A stretch of DNA of 64,000 nucleotides from Jeotgalibacillus aurantiacus (GTDB lineage Bacteria; Bacillota; Bacilli; Bacillales; Jeotgalibacillaceae): contig NZ_JACNMS010000001.1 of the NCBI RefSeq assembly GCF_020595125.1, forward strand, positions 372,001 to 436,000, given 5' to 3'. This document shows positions 25,452 to 33,556 of the stretch, piece by piece. The position numbers were made by a program, and so were the translations under genes. Position 1 is the first letter of the stretch, and each line of letters starts with the position of its first letter. The notes under the pieces are model-generated. The model saw only the letters and a list, made by a program, of their open reading frames with translations. It was not told the origin of the DNA and did not search any database.

Positions 25452-26504
25452 TTATACTTCCTGTCCTTTACCGACAATCGCTTCAGCAGAGTAGTCCTTT
25501 GGCTTGTGCTCACCTGATTGAATTTGCTCAATATAGTGACATGCAGCCTGGTGACCTTCTTTAATGAAGTCAGTTGTACGAAGTTCAGGTGTATCCGTTT
25601 TACATTTATCAGTCGCAAACGGGCAACGCGTATGGAAGCGGCAGCCTGTTGGCGGATTGATTGGTGAAGGAACGTCTCCCTTAAGTGCAATACGCTCTTT
25701 CTTACGATCAGGATCCGGAACCGGAATCGCTGATAAAAGTGCTTTTGTATATGGATGCTGCGGGTTGTCAAATAGAGAGTGCTTATCTCCAATTTCAACA
25801 ATCTTGCCGAGATACATAACGATGATACGGTCAGAGATATGACGTACAACCCCTAGATCGTGGGAAATGAACAGGTATGTCAGACCAAACTCTTCCTGAA
25901 GCTCTTCAAGAAGATTCAGTACCTGTGCCTGAATCGATACATCAAGCGCTGATACTGCCTCGTCACAAATGATCAGCTTAGGATCAACCGACAGGGCACG
26001 GGCAATCCCGATACGCTGACGCTGACCGCCCGAGAATTCGTGAGGATACTTATCTGCCTGGAACGGCTGTAATCCTACTGTCTGAAGAAGATCTTCAATC
26101 TTCTTACGACGATCTTTCTTAGGAACCGTATTTTGAATATCCATCGCCTCTTCAATTACTGCAGATACAATCTGACGTGGATTGATCGATGCGTACGGAT
26201 CCTGGAAGATGATTTGCATATCTTTACGCATAGCGCGCATTTCTTTTTTAGATAAAGTAGTCAGGTCTTTTCCTTCGAACGAAACAACACCTTCAGTCGG
26301 CTCATCCAGACGAAGAATCGCACGGCCTGTAGTAGATTTACCACAACCGGATTCCCCTACAATACTGACAGTTTCCCCTTCATAAACGGTAAAGCTGATA
26401 TCATCTACGGCTTTAACGTGATTGACCGTTCTGCCTAAGAATCCGCCTTTAATCGGGAAATACTGTTTTAAGCCCTCAACCTTTAGCAGTTCTTTCTTGG
26501 CCAT
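25452..26504 (-). CDS. peptide/glutathione-type ABC transporter ATPase (DppF/OppF)
   Basis: The second ATPase subunit of a dipeptide-class importer, 350 aa. Walker [11 protein letters not shown]-loop [13 protein letters not shown], signature [15 protein letters not shown] and Walker [13 protein letters not shown] are intact. The C-terminal oligopeptide/dipeptide transporter extension contains three cysteines in [14 protein letters not shown], as in DppD/DppF relatives that carry an Fe-S cluster. The start overlaps the upstream ATPase gene by 29 bases, with GGAGGTG before the ATG. It is the last gene of a four-gene operon. Confidence 0.93.
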   Translation of the reverse strand: MAKKELLKVEGLKQYFPIKGGFLGRTVNHVKAVDDISFTVYEGETVSIVGESGCGKSTTGRAILRLDEPTEGVVSFEGKDLTTLSKKEMRAMRKDMQIIFQDPYASINPRQIVSAVIEEAMDIQNTVPKKDRRKKIEDLLQTVGLQPFQADKYPHEFSGGQRQRIGIARALSVDPKLIICDEAVSALDVSIQAQVLNLLEELQEEFGLTYLFISHDLGVVRHISDRIIVMYLGKIVEIGDKHSLFDNPQHPYTKALLSAIPVPDPDRKKERIALKGDVPSPINPPTGCRFHTRCPFATDKCKTDTPELRTTDFIKEGHQAACHYIEQIQSGEHKPKDYSAEAIVGKGQEV

Positions 26505-27507
26505 AGATATTCACCTCCGGATCGCCGTCCCACTCATCTGAGTAAATCCAACAGCGAATCTGATTTTTGTTTTCATCTGTTTCAAGTTCAGGAAGCTTTG
26601 TTCTGCAAAGCTCAGTTGCAGCCGGGCAACGTGGTGCAAAACGGCAGCCTGTCGGCATATTAAATGGACTTGGTACTGTTCCTTTAATAGGCGTTAATTT
26701 ATCCTGGTCAATATCATGACGCGGAAGAGAGTTTAATAATCCAACCGTATACGGATGTCTAGGCTTTCTGAACAGCGTACGAACATCTGCATATTCAACA
26801 ACCTGACCAGCATACATAACCGCTACATAGTCACATGTTTCAGCAACAACACCAAGATCGTGCGTAATCATGATCACAGACATATGAAGCTTGTTCTGCA
26901 GTTCACGGATCAGGTCAAGAATCTGTGCCTGAATCGTTACGTCAAGTGCTGTTGTCGGCTCATCGGCAATCAGCATATCAGGATTACAAGATAGTGCGAT
27001 CGCGATCATGACACGCTGACGCATACCACCAGACAGTTCAAATGGATACTGATCTACACGCTTTTCCGGTGATGGAATTCCTACCAGTTTCAGCATTTCG
27101 ATTGCTTTTAATTTTGCTTCACGTTTCCCGAGACCCTGGTGAATCTGAATCGACTCCATAATCTGCTTTCCTACTGTATAAGTAGGGTTCAGTGAGGTCA
27201 TTGGCTCCTGGAAGATCATTGAGATATCATTACCACGAATGGCGCGCATCTGCTTTTCAGAATACTGAACGATATTTTCGCCTTTAAAACGGATTTCTCC
27301 GCCCTTTATTTTACCCGGTTTCGTTAAAAGATTCAGAATAGATAAGGCTGTGATACTTTTACCTGATCCTGATTCTCCTACTACACCAAGCGTTTTTCCA
27401 CGGGGCAGTTCAAAGCTTACGCCGTCAACCGCTTTTACTTCACCTTCATCAGTAAAAAACGATGTCTGAAGTTCGCGGATTTCTAAAATGTTTTCTGATG
27501 AGCTCAT
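26476..27507 (-). CDS. peptide/glutathione-type ABC transporter ATPase (DppD/OppD)
   Basis: The first ATPase subunit, 343 aa. Walker [11 protein letters not shown]-loop [15 protein letters not shown], signature [15 protein letters not shown], Walker [12 protein letters not shown] and switch MITHDLG are present. The C-terminal [14 protein letters not shown] holds the family's cysteine cluster. ATG 27507 ([10 protein letters not shown]) is chosen over the GTG three codons upstream because AGGGG then lies eight bases away. It follows the permease gene dppB-like by about 30 bases. Confidence 0.93.
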   Translation of the reverse strand: MSSSENILEIRELQTSFFTDEGEVKAVDGVSFELPRGKTLGVVGESGSGKSITALSILNLLTKPGKIKGGEIRFKGENIVQYSEKQMRAIRGNDISMIFQEPMTSLNPTYTVGKQIMESIQIHQGLGKREAKLKAIEMLKLVGIPSPEKRVDQYPFELSGGMRQRVMIAIALSCNPDMLIADEPTTALDVTIQAQILDLIRELQNKLHMSVIMITHDLGVVAETCDYVAVMYAGQVVEYADVRTLFRKPRHPYTVGLLNSLPRHDIDQDKLTPIKGTVPSPFNMPTGCRFAPRCPAATELCRTKLPELETDENKNQIRCWIYSDEWDGDPEVNIYGQERTAKG

Positions 27508-27536
27508 TATGTTCACCCCTCATTTCAAAAAATTTA

Positions 27537-28487
27537 TCAGTTAAGATCAATTCGCTTATTAAGGAATCGATAAGAAATATCAACAAGTAAGTTAACAAAT
27601 ACGAACAGGAAGGCAAGAATTAATACTGTTCCCTGTACAACCGGGAAGTCACGTGTATTAATAGCCTGGATTGTTAAACGGCCCATACCATTAATGGCAA
27701 AGATCGTTTCAGTTAAAACAGTACCTCCAAGTAGTGCACCAAATTCAAGACCTACTACTGTAACGACAGGAATCAAGGCATTTTTTAAAGCGTGCTGATA
27801 AATTACAACACGTTCCTTCACACCTTTTGCACGAGCCGTACGGATATAATCCTGACTGATAACTTCAAGCATACTGGATCTGGTCATACGGGCAATAATC
27901 GCTGCCCCGGCTGTACCAAGCGTAAATACCGGAAGAACAACCTGTCTCCAGTCGTCACCCCAACCGGATGCACGCATCTGAAGAAATGGCTGAAGCGATT
28001 CAGGTATCCAATTCCCAATGGCAAACCATTGGATTAACATGAGTCCGAGCCAGAAGTTCGGCATTGAAAGTCCGAACAGTGCAACAATCATGATCACAAC
28101 GTCTGTGACTGTGTAATGACGAACCGCAGAAACGATTCCTGCAATCAGTCCCATGAATACACTTAAAATGGTACTGTATACCGCTAATTCAACGGTAACC
28201 CAAAAACGCGTGCCAATTTCATCAACTACAGGGCGGCTGCTTCGGATAGAAGTACCAAAATCTCCTGTTAATACATTTCCAACAAACGTTCCATATTGAA
28301 CATGTAGTGGTTCGTTCAAACCTAATCTTTCACGAATCTGTTCAACCTGTGTTTCCGGTGCAGACTCTCCGGCAATAATCTGAGCCGGATCTCCGGGAAT
28401 CAGGTGAATTAATGAGAAAACGAGGATCGATACCCCGAATAAAACAGGAATCGTCTGTAAAAGACGTCGAATAATAAATTTCGTCAT
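27537..28487 (-). CDS. peptide/glutathione-type ABC transporter permease (DppB/GsiC)
   Basis: An integral membrane permease of 316 aa with six predicted membrane segments, the first at about 9-30. IPGDPAQIIAG in the N-terminal loop is typical of DppB/OppB/GsiC. The EAA loop is DYIRTARAKGVKERVVIYQHALKNALIPV (about residues 215-243). It pairs with the DppC-type permease encoded 16 bases upstream to form the membrane channel. Confidence 0.93.
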   Translation of the reverse strand: MTKFIIRRLLQTIPVLFGVSILVFSLIHLIPGDPAQIIAGESAPETQVEQIRERLGLNEPLHVQYGTFVGNVLTGDFGTSIRSSRPVVDEIGTRFWVTVELAVYSTILSVFMGLIAGIVSAVRHYTVTDVVIMIVALFGLSMPNFWLGLMLIQWFAIGNWIPESLQPFLQMRASGWGDDWRQVVLPVFTLGTAGAAIIARMTRSSMLEVISQDYIRTARAKGVKERVVIYQHALKNALIPVVTVVGLEFGALLGGTVLTETIFAINGMGRLTIQAINTRDFPVVQGTVLILAFLFVFVNLLVDISYRFLNKRIDLN

Positions 28488-28503
28488 GCGTTACACCTCC
28501 TAT

Positions 28504-29397
28504 TTATTGTTTCATTTTCGGATCGAGTGCGTCACGAAGTCCATCTCCGAAAATATTAAATGCCAATACCACAATGACGATCATAATGCCCGGGAAGAAA
28601 GCAACGTGCCATGCATCATACATATAAGCACGACCATCCGAAAGCATTGCCCCCCATTCAGGAGTCGGTGGCTGTGCACCAAGTCCAAGGAATGACAGAC
28701 CCGCCGCTGTTAAGACCGCTGTTGCGATACGAAGTGTTGATTGAACAATAATTGGAGACATAACGTTCGGCATAATATGTCGAAAGATTATTCTGAAATC
28801 GGATGCACCAAGTGCACGAACAGCATCAACATACTCCAGTTTTTTAACTGACAGTGTAGATCCACGTACGATACGGGCAAATGCCGGCACCGAGAAGATA
28901 CCTACTGCAAGAATTACGTTTTGAAGACTTCCTCCAAGTACACTTACGATCGCAAGTGCCAGAAGAATACCCGGGAACGCAAGAAGAATATCCATGATCC
29001 GCATAATGATGCTATCAATGATACCTCCGTAATAACCTGCAATAACACCTAATGGTACTCCTAATACAATTCCGATAATAACTGACAGGAAACCTACGTA
29101 AAGGGTAATCCACATTCCGTGAATGATCCTTGTAAAGATATCCCGGCCGAAATCATCTGTACCAAACCAGTTATCCGCAGATGGCGGGGCCAGTTTGTTA
29201 GTAATGTCTGTCGCATTCGGAGACATTGTTGTAAACATTGGTCCGACTATTGCGACAATAATGAAGAAAAGAATTAAATAACCGCCGACAAGAGCCGCCT
29301 TATTTTTACGCAGTCTTTTCCAAATGATTTTATAGTTTTCAAGTCTTGGATTGACCCGTTTTGCTGTAACCGGCTCGTTAACCGTGTTTTCGCTCAT
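28504..29397 (-). CDS. peptide/glutathione-type ABC transporter permease (DppC/GsiD)
   Basis: The second membrane permease, 297 aa, first gene of the four-gene operon. The N terminus (about 1-30) is cytosolic and basic; six membrane segments follow. The OppC-type N-terminal domain contains PSADNWFGTDDFGRDIFTRI and the EAA loop is EYVDAVRALGASDFRIIFRHIMPN. Its leader is shared with the divergent binding-protein gene, 468 bp away. Confidence 0.93.
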   Translation of the reverse strand: MSENTVNEPVTAKRVNPRLENYKIIWKRLRKNKAALVGGYLILFFIIVAIVGPMFTTMSPNATDITNKLAPPSADNWFGTDDFGRDIFTRIIHGMWITLYVGFLSVIIGIVLGVPLGVIAGYYGGIIDSIIMRIMDILLAFPGILLALAIVSVLGGSLQNVILAVGIFSVPAFARIVRGSTLSVKKLEYVDAVRALGASDFRIIFRHIMPNVMSPIIVQSTLRIATAVLTAAGLSFLGLGAQPPTPEWGAMLSDGRAYMYDAWHVAFFPGIMIVIVVLAFNIFGDGLRDALDPKMKQ

Positions 29398-29865
29398 ACT
29401 TTACACCCTCTCTTTACTTTAAATCTTGTAACATATCCTATTTAAAGAATGTTACACACCTAAACAATATTAACGTATTTTAGACAAAAATGAAACTATT
29501 CTAATATCTTTTATTATGAACTTTTTTGTATAAAAATATCACAATTTGCTTTTCTGAGGATAATATTGGAACGAATCAGATACTAATATAGTACACTTCA
29601 TCACTTCACACTAATAGAGAATGATTGACTTGAAAGCTTAGAAAGTCTAAGGATTAGGATAATAGGTTCAATCATAAATTATGCTGATATATCTATCACA
29701 AGATCCATTTTTTGCATTTCTATACTTAAATTTTATCTTTTTTGAACGTAACTTTTTTTACACACTTGTAATATTCAAAAATTTACGATATATTATTTTT
29801 TGAATATTGCGCTTAATAGGGCGTGAATTTCGATTCAAACATATTAAATATGGGGGGTAATTTTT
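29398..29865. promoter_or_regulatory. divergent control region of the peptide ABC locus
   Basis: A 468-bp AT-rich gap with no gene. For the binding-protein gene, TTGTAA (29766-29771) and TATATT (29789-29794) are 17 bp apart. An inverted repeat AATATTCAAAAAT (29770-29782) / ATTTTTTGAATATT (29795-29808) covers this promoter; its left half, AATATTCAAAAATTT, matches the CodY box AATTTTCWGAAAATT at 12 of 15 positions. Repression by CodY under amino-acid excess is therefore plausible. I did not find a clear promoter for the leftward operon. Confidence 0.5.
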
Positions 29866-31485
29866 TTGACAAGTAAAAAAACGCTTTGGGCATTTTTACT
29901 GACGCTTGTACTGGCAATGTTCCTCGCAGCATGTGCCGGCGGAAGCGAAGATGAGGGCGGCGGCGCTGACGAAGGCGGCGGTTCTGACGAAGGTACCGGC
30001 GAAGAAGCTGCAGCTGGCGGCGACTTGATGCTGAACGTCCTATCTGATGTATCATCTCTTGATCCACACGGTTCAAACGATGTTCCTTCATCTAACGTAC
30101 AAGCTAACATTTATGAAACACTCATTTTCCAGGATGAAAATAACGAGCTACAGCCAATGCTTGCTGAGTCTTGGGAGCCAGTTGATGACCTTACTTGGGA
30201 ATTCAAACTTCGCGAAGGAGTTAAGTTCCACGACGGTTCTGACTTCACAGCTGAAGTAGTAAAAGCTAACCTTGACCGCGTTCTTGATCCAGCTGTTGCA
30301 TCACCACGTGGTTTCCTTTATGAAATGATCACTGAAGTAACAGTTGTAGATGACTACACTGTTCAAATTACGACTGAATATCCATTCGCTCCACTTCTTG
30401 CTCACCTTACACACAGCGGTGGTGCAATGATTTCTCTAGATGCTATTGAAGCTGATTATGCTGCAATGGAAGAAGGTTCTGAGCCAGGATCTGTAATTGC
30501 TCAAAACCCTGTTGGAACTGGATTCATGCAGTTTGACTCTTGGACTCCAGGTGAAGAAGTTGTCCTTACTAAGTTCGATGAGTATTGGGGAGAGCCTGCA
30601 GGAATTGATTCTGCAACATTCCGCGTAGTTCCTGAATCAGCAACTCGTCTTGCTGAGCTTGAAACTGGAAATGCTCACATTATTGATCCTGTTCAGCCAA
30701 ATGAAGTTTCTCGTGTAGACAACCTTGATGGCGCGAGCATGAACATCCAAAGTTCAACAAGCTTAGCTTATCTAGGTTTCAACATGGATAAAGAACCATT
30801 CAATGATGTACGTGTACGTCAGGCGATTTCTATGGCAATTGACAAGCAGTCTATCATTGAAGGTATTTATGAAGGATACGGAATCGAAGCAATCGGCCCA
30901 ATTCCTCCAGGTGTATTCGGATTTAACGAAAGCGTAGAACCACTTCAGTACGATATGGATCAGGCAAGAGCTCTTCTTGAAGAAGCAGGACTTGCTGATG
31001 GTTTTGAAACATCTATCTGGACAAACGATAACCCACAGCGTGAGGCGATCGCAATTCTTGTTCAGGAAGCTCTAGCTGAGCTTAACATTACAGTTGATAT
31101 CCAAATTCTTGAGTTTGGTGCATTCCTTGAGCAGACTGCTGCTGGTCAGCATGATATGTTCATTCTTGGCTGGTCAACTCCAACAGGAGACGCTGACTAT
31201 GCTACTTACGCTCTATTCCACTCTTCACAAGTTGGAGATCCGGGTAACCGTTCATTCCTTCGTGATGATGAAGTAGATCAGCTTCTGGAAGCAGGACGTC
31301 AGGAAACTGACCAGGATGCTCGTGCAGACATCTACCTTCAGCTTCAGGAACGTCTGGTTGAACTTGCTCCAATGGCATACATCAACCACACTGAGTACCT
31401 GACTGGTGTAAGTGATAACGTTCAAGGATTCTCAATCCTTCCAAACGGACTTTACCAGCTTAAAGATGTAACAATCTCTGAGTAA
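29866..31485 (+). CDS. peptide/glutathione-type ABC substrate-binding lipoprotein
   Basis: A family 5 extracellular solute-binding lipoprotein of 539 aa. The lipobox is LAAC (Cys about residue 23), then a Gly/Glu/Asp-rich linker of 25 residues. LMLNVLSDVSSLDPHGSND and NIYETLIFQDENNELQPMLAESW are typical of GsiB-like members often annotated as glutathione-binding; dipeptides are equally possible. The start is TTG 29866 with GGGGGG eight bases before it. It reads divergently from the permease and ATPase genes rather than heading their operon, and has its own terminator. Confidence 0.9.
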   Translation: MTSKKTLWAFLLTLVLAMFLAACAGGSEDEGGGADEGGGSDEGTGEEAAAGGDLMLNVLSDVSSLDPHGSNDVPSSNVQANIYETLIFQDENNELQPMLAESWEPVDDLTWEFKLREGVKFHDGSDFTAEVVKANLDRVLDPAVASPRGFLYEMITEVTVVDDYTVQITTEYPFAPLLAHLTHSGGAMISLDAIEADYAAMEEGSEPGSVIAQNPVGTGFMQFDSWTPGEEVVLTKFDEYWGEPAGIDSATFRVVPESATRLAELETGNAHIIDPVQPNEVSRVDNLDGASMNIQSSTSLAYLGFNMDKEPFNDVRVRQAISMAIDKQSIIEGIYEGYGIEAIGPIPPGVFGFNESVEPLQYDMDQARALLEEAGLADGFETSIWTNDNPQREAIAILVQEALAELNITVDIQILEFGAFLEQTAAGQHDMFILGWSTPTGDADYATYALFHSSQVGDPGNRSFLRDDEVDQLLEAGRQETDQDARADIYLQLQERLVELAPMAYINHTEYLTGVSDNVQGFSILPNGLYQLKDVTISE

Positions 31486-31491
31486 TCATTT

Positions 31492-31532
31492 AAAAATCCC
31501 TCATTCGTTTAATCGGATGAGGGATTTTTTTA
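31492..31532 (+). terminator. terminator of the substrate-binding protein gene
   Basis: AAATCCCTCAT / ATGAGGGATTT is an 11-bp stem with a loop of about 12 bases and a T run. Confidence 0.88.
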
Positions 31533-31559
31533 TCTTTGGTTACATCATATAAACCATTC

Positions 31560-31665
31560 AGGGCCATTCCCTCACTTTACACGACTAAGCAGCGAAACAG
31601 CCATGCTTCACTACTGTCTCACCTTTCACTTTACAGCTAAAGAATCTTAAAAATGATCAGGCCCT
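31560..31665. repeat. decayed relic resembling repeat A
   Basis: The stretch has outer AGGGCC / GGCCCT arms and TGTCTCACCTTTCACTTTAC, which aligns with TGTCTCACCTGTCGCTTCTC of repeat A copy 4, but it has drifted towards A+T. It lies between convergent genes, a common site of this family. The assignment is tentative. Confidence 0.45.
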
Positions 31666-31745
31666 ACTTGCTTGATATTTGCACTCTTTAAAAAGAATAA
31701 ACATGACCATATGAATCTGTGTAACCACCCTATACTTTAGGCATG

Positions 31746-31786
31746 AAAAAAACTGGCTCAGAATATAACTGAACCAGCCTTTTTGT
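31746..31786 (-). terminator. terminator of kbl
   Basis: On the minus strand AAGGCTGGTTCAG and CTGAGCCAGTTTT pair around a loop of about eight bases and are followed by a T run. Confidence 0.87.
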
Positions 31787-31794
31787 TTACATTA

Positions 31795-32985
31795 TTATTT
31801 GATAATCCCGAGCTCTTTACCAACTTTTTCGTATACGGCAATCGCCTCATCCAGCATTTCTTTCGTGTGTGCTGCTGTTGGCATATTTCTTACTCGTCCT
31901 GTGCCGCGTGGAACGGTTGGGAATACGATTGATTTTGCATAGACGCCTTCTTCAAACAGACGTTTACTGAACTGCTGCGTGAGTTTTTCGTCTCCAATGA
32001 TACAAGGTGTAATTGGTGTTTCACTGTCTCCAATATCGAAACCAAGCTTTTTCAGACCTGCTTTTAAATAATCTCCGTTTTCCCACAGCTTGTCATGAAG
32101 CTCAGTGCTGTCCATCAGCATTTGAAGCGCTTCAGTGATCGCTACAGTATCCCCTGGTGTCAATGCTGTTGAGAACAGGAACGGACGTGAACGGACTTTT
32201 AACAGATCAATCAGATCCTGTGAACCGGCAACGTAACCGCCTACTACACCGATTGCTTTAGATAACGTACCGATCTGGAAGTCGATTTCTTTTTCAAGGC
32301 CAAAATGTTTGACTGTACCTTTCCCCTTGCCCATTACACCTGAACCGTGCGCATCATCCACATAAGTAATCAGGTCAAATTCCTTTGCGATTTCAACGAT
32401 CTCAGGAAGCTTTGCAACGTCCCCATCCATTGAAAATACACCGTCTGTGATGACCATTACTTTATTATAAAGACCTGACTCAGTCGCCTCTTTTGCTTTG
32501 GCGCGGAGATCCTCCATGTCTGAGTGGTTGACCCGGATGATTTTTGCTTTTGACAGACGGCAGCCATCAATAATCGATGCATGGTTCAGTTCATCAGATA
32601 GAATCGCATCGTTTTTATCCATGACTGCTGAGATCGCAGCCATATTACAGTTAAAACCGGACTGATAAGCAATTGCTGCTTCTGTTCCTTTAAACTCAGC
32701 AAGCTTTTCTTCAAGCTTCACGTGAACATCAAGCGTTCCGTTGATCGTACGAACGGCTCCGGCTCCTACTCCGTAGTGATCAATGGCTTTTTTAGCCGCT
32801 TCTTTTAAATGGTCATTTGTTGCAAGACCGAGGTAGTTATTAGATGAAAGGTTGATCAGCTCTTTACCGCCAATCGTGATGATGGCACCATTCGGGCCTT
32901 CTACGGGGTCGATTTCGTTATAGAGGCCTCGTTCTTTCAAGTCGTTAAGGTTTTCCTGTAAAAACTGGTCCAATACCTTTGCCAT
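31795..32985 (-). CDS. kbl: glycine C-acetyltransferase (2-amino-3-ketobutyrate CoA ligase)
   Basis: A PLP-dependent alpha-oxoamine synthase of 396 aa that cleaves 2-amino-3-ketobutyrate with CoA to glycine and acetyl-CoA, the second step of threonine catabolism. [25 protein letters not shown] and the PLP lysine in [12 protein letters not shown] are diagnostic. I chose the ATG at 32985 (MAKVLDQ) with AGGAGG eight bases upstream; earlier in-frame codons lack a site. The Tdh partner is 6.7 kb downstream on the same strand, beyond the peptide ABC locus, so the two are not one operon here. BioF is the main alternative but no biotin gene is near. Confidence 0.9.
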   Translation of the reverse strand: MAKVLDQFLQENLNDLKERGLYNEIDPVEGPNGAIITIGGKELINLSSNNYLGLATNDHLKEAAKKAIDHYGVGAGAVRTINGTLDVHVKLEEKLAEFKGTEAAIAYQSGFNCNMAAISAVMDKNDAILSDELNHASIIDGCRLSKAKIIRVNHSDMEDLRAKAKEATESGLYNKVMVITDGVFSMDGDVAKLPEIVEIAKEFDLITYVDDAHGSGVMGKGKGTVKHFGLEKEIDFQIGTLSKAIGVVGGYVAGSQDLIDLLKVRSRPFLFSTALTPGDTVAITEALQMLMDSTELHDKLWENGDYLKAGLKKLGFDIGDSETPITPCIIGDEKLTQQFSKRLFEEGVYAKSIVFPTVPRGTGRVRNMPTAAHTKEMLDEAIAVYEKVGKELGIIK

Positions 32986-33119
32986 GTTCATTTCCTCCTG
33001 ATTTACATTTGTCTTTTCCACACAAACACTATTGACTGAAATGAATTGTTTTAATCGAGTTTTTGTACGGTTTTATTTTATCATGTTTGTTGGTTGTGGA
33101 CAAATGGATTGGGTGTTAT

Positions 33120-33228
33120 GTGGCATAAGCCGGTCCTGGCCCCTCCTGCGCTTTCCTTTGTGTCTAGCTGCGGCCGGGCGGTGTGCCAGCTAGTGCTTCT
33201 CTACCTCAGTGGTCTTCGGATACGCCAC
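33120..33228. repeat. degenerate palindromic repeat A copy 5 with a repeat B relic
   Basis: CTGCGCTTTCCTTTGTGTCTAGCTGC joins the A-type GCTTTCC to the first 12 or so bases of repeat B, then returns to GGCCGGGCGGTG and CAGCTAGTGCTTC of A (33147-33200). The outer arms survive only as GTGGC / GCCAC. It looks like a copy that once carried B and lost nearly all of it. Confidence 0.75.
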
Positions 33229-33291
33229 CGTCTTTTGAATCAGAAATCATTAAAATTTTTTATAATTCAGGGATACATTTTCAAGCGTTTT

Positions 33292-33495
33292 GTTGATAAG
33301 AATATAGTAAATGTTGATAGCTATAGAATATATGTCGATAGGTCCTTGGTTTCTGTTGATAGACTTCCCTGAGGCCATTCTTTTGTGGATAGAGCAGGGA
33401 AAATTGTTGATAGCTGGTTTAAAAATGTTGATAGCTGTGCATTTTCTGTCGGTAGTGATCCACAATATGTCGATAACCACCTCTCGTTATCCACA
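33292..33495. repeat. 21-bp period array, TGTTGATAG type
   Basis: The word GTYGATA or a variant begins at 33292, 33313, 33334, 33355, 33385, 33406, 33427, 33448 and 33469. All steps are 21 bp except one of 30 (33355 to 33385). The array ends in a perfect DnaA box, TTATCCACA (33487-33495); near-matches occur at 33384-33392 (TGTGGATAG) and 33456-33464 (TGATCCACA), and outside it at 33095-33103 (TGTGGACAA). It lies between kbl and the metalloprotease gene. Confidence 0.9.
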
Positions 33496-33510
33496 ATTTT
33501 CAAACTACAA

Positions 33511-33549
33511 AAAACCGGAGCAGGTCAACGACCTCTGCTCCGGTTTTCA
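33511..33549 (-). terminator. terminator of the metalloprotease gene
   Basis: AAAACCGGAGCAGG and CCTCTGCTCCGGTTTT form a stem of at least 12 bp with flanking A and T runs, ending just before the stop codon at 33557. Confidence 0.88.
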
Positions 33550-33556
33550 TAGAATA

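Noticed and set aside
25183-25517. Plus-strand ORFs between tdh and the ABC ATPase gene
   Set aside because: A+T-rich, no ribosome site, one runs through a terminator and into the opposite-strand gene.
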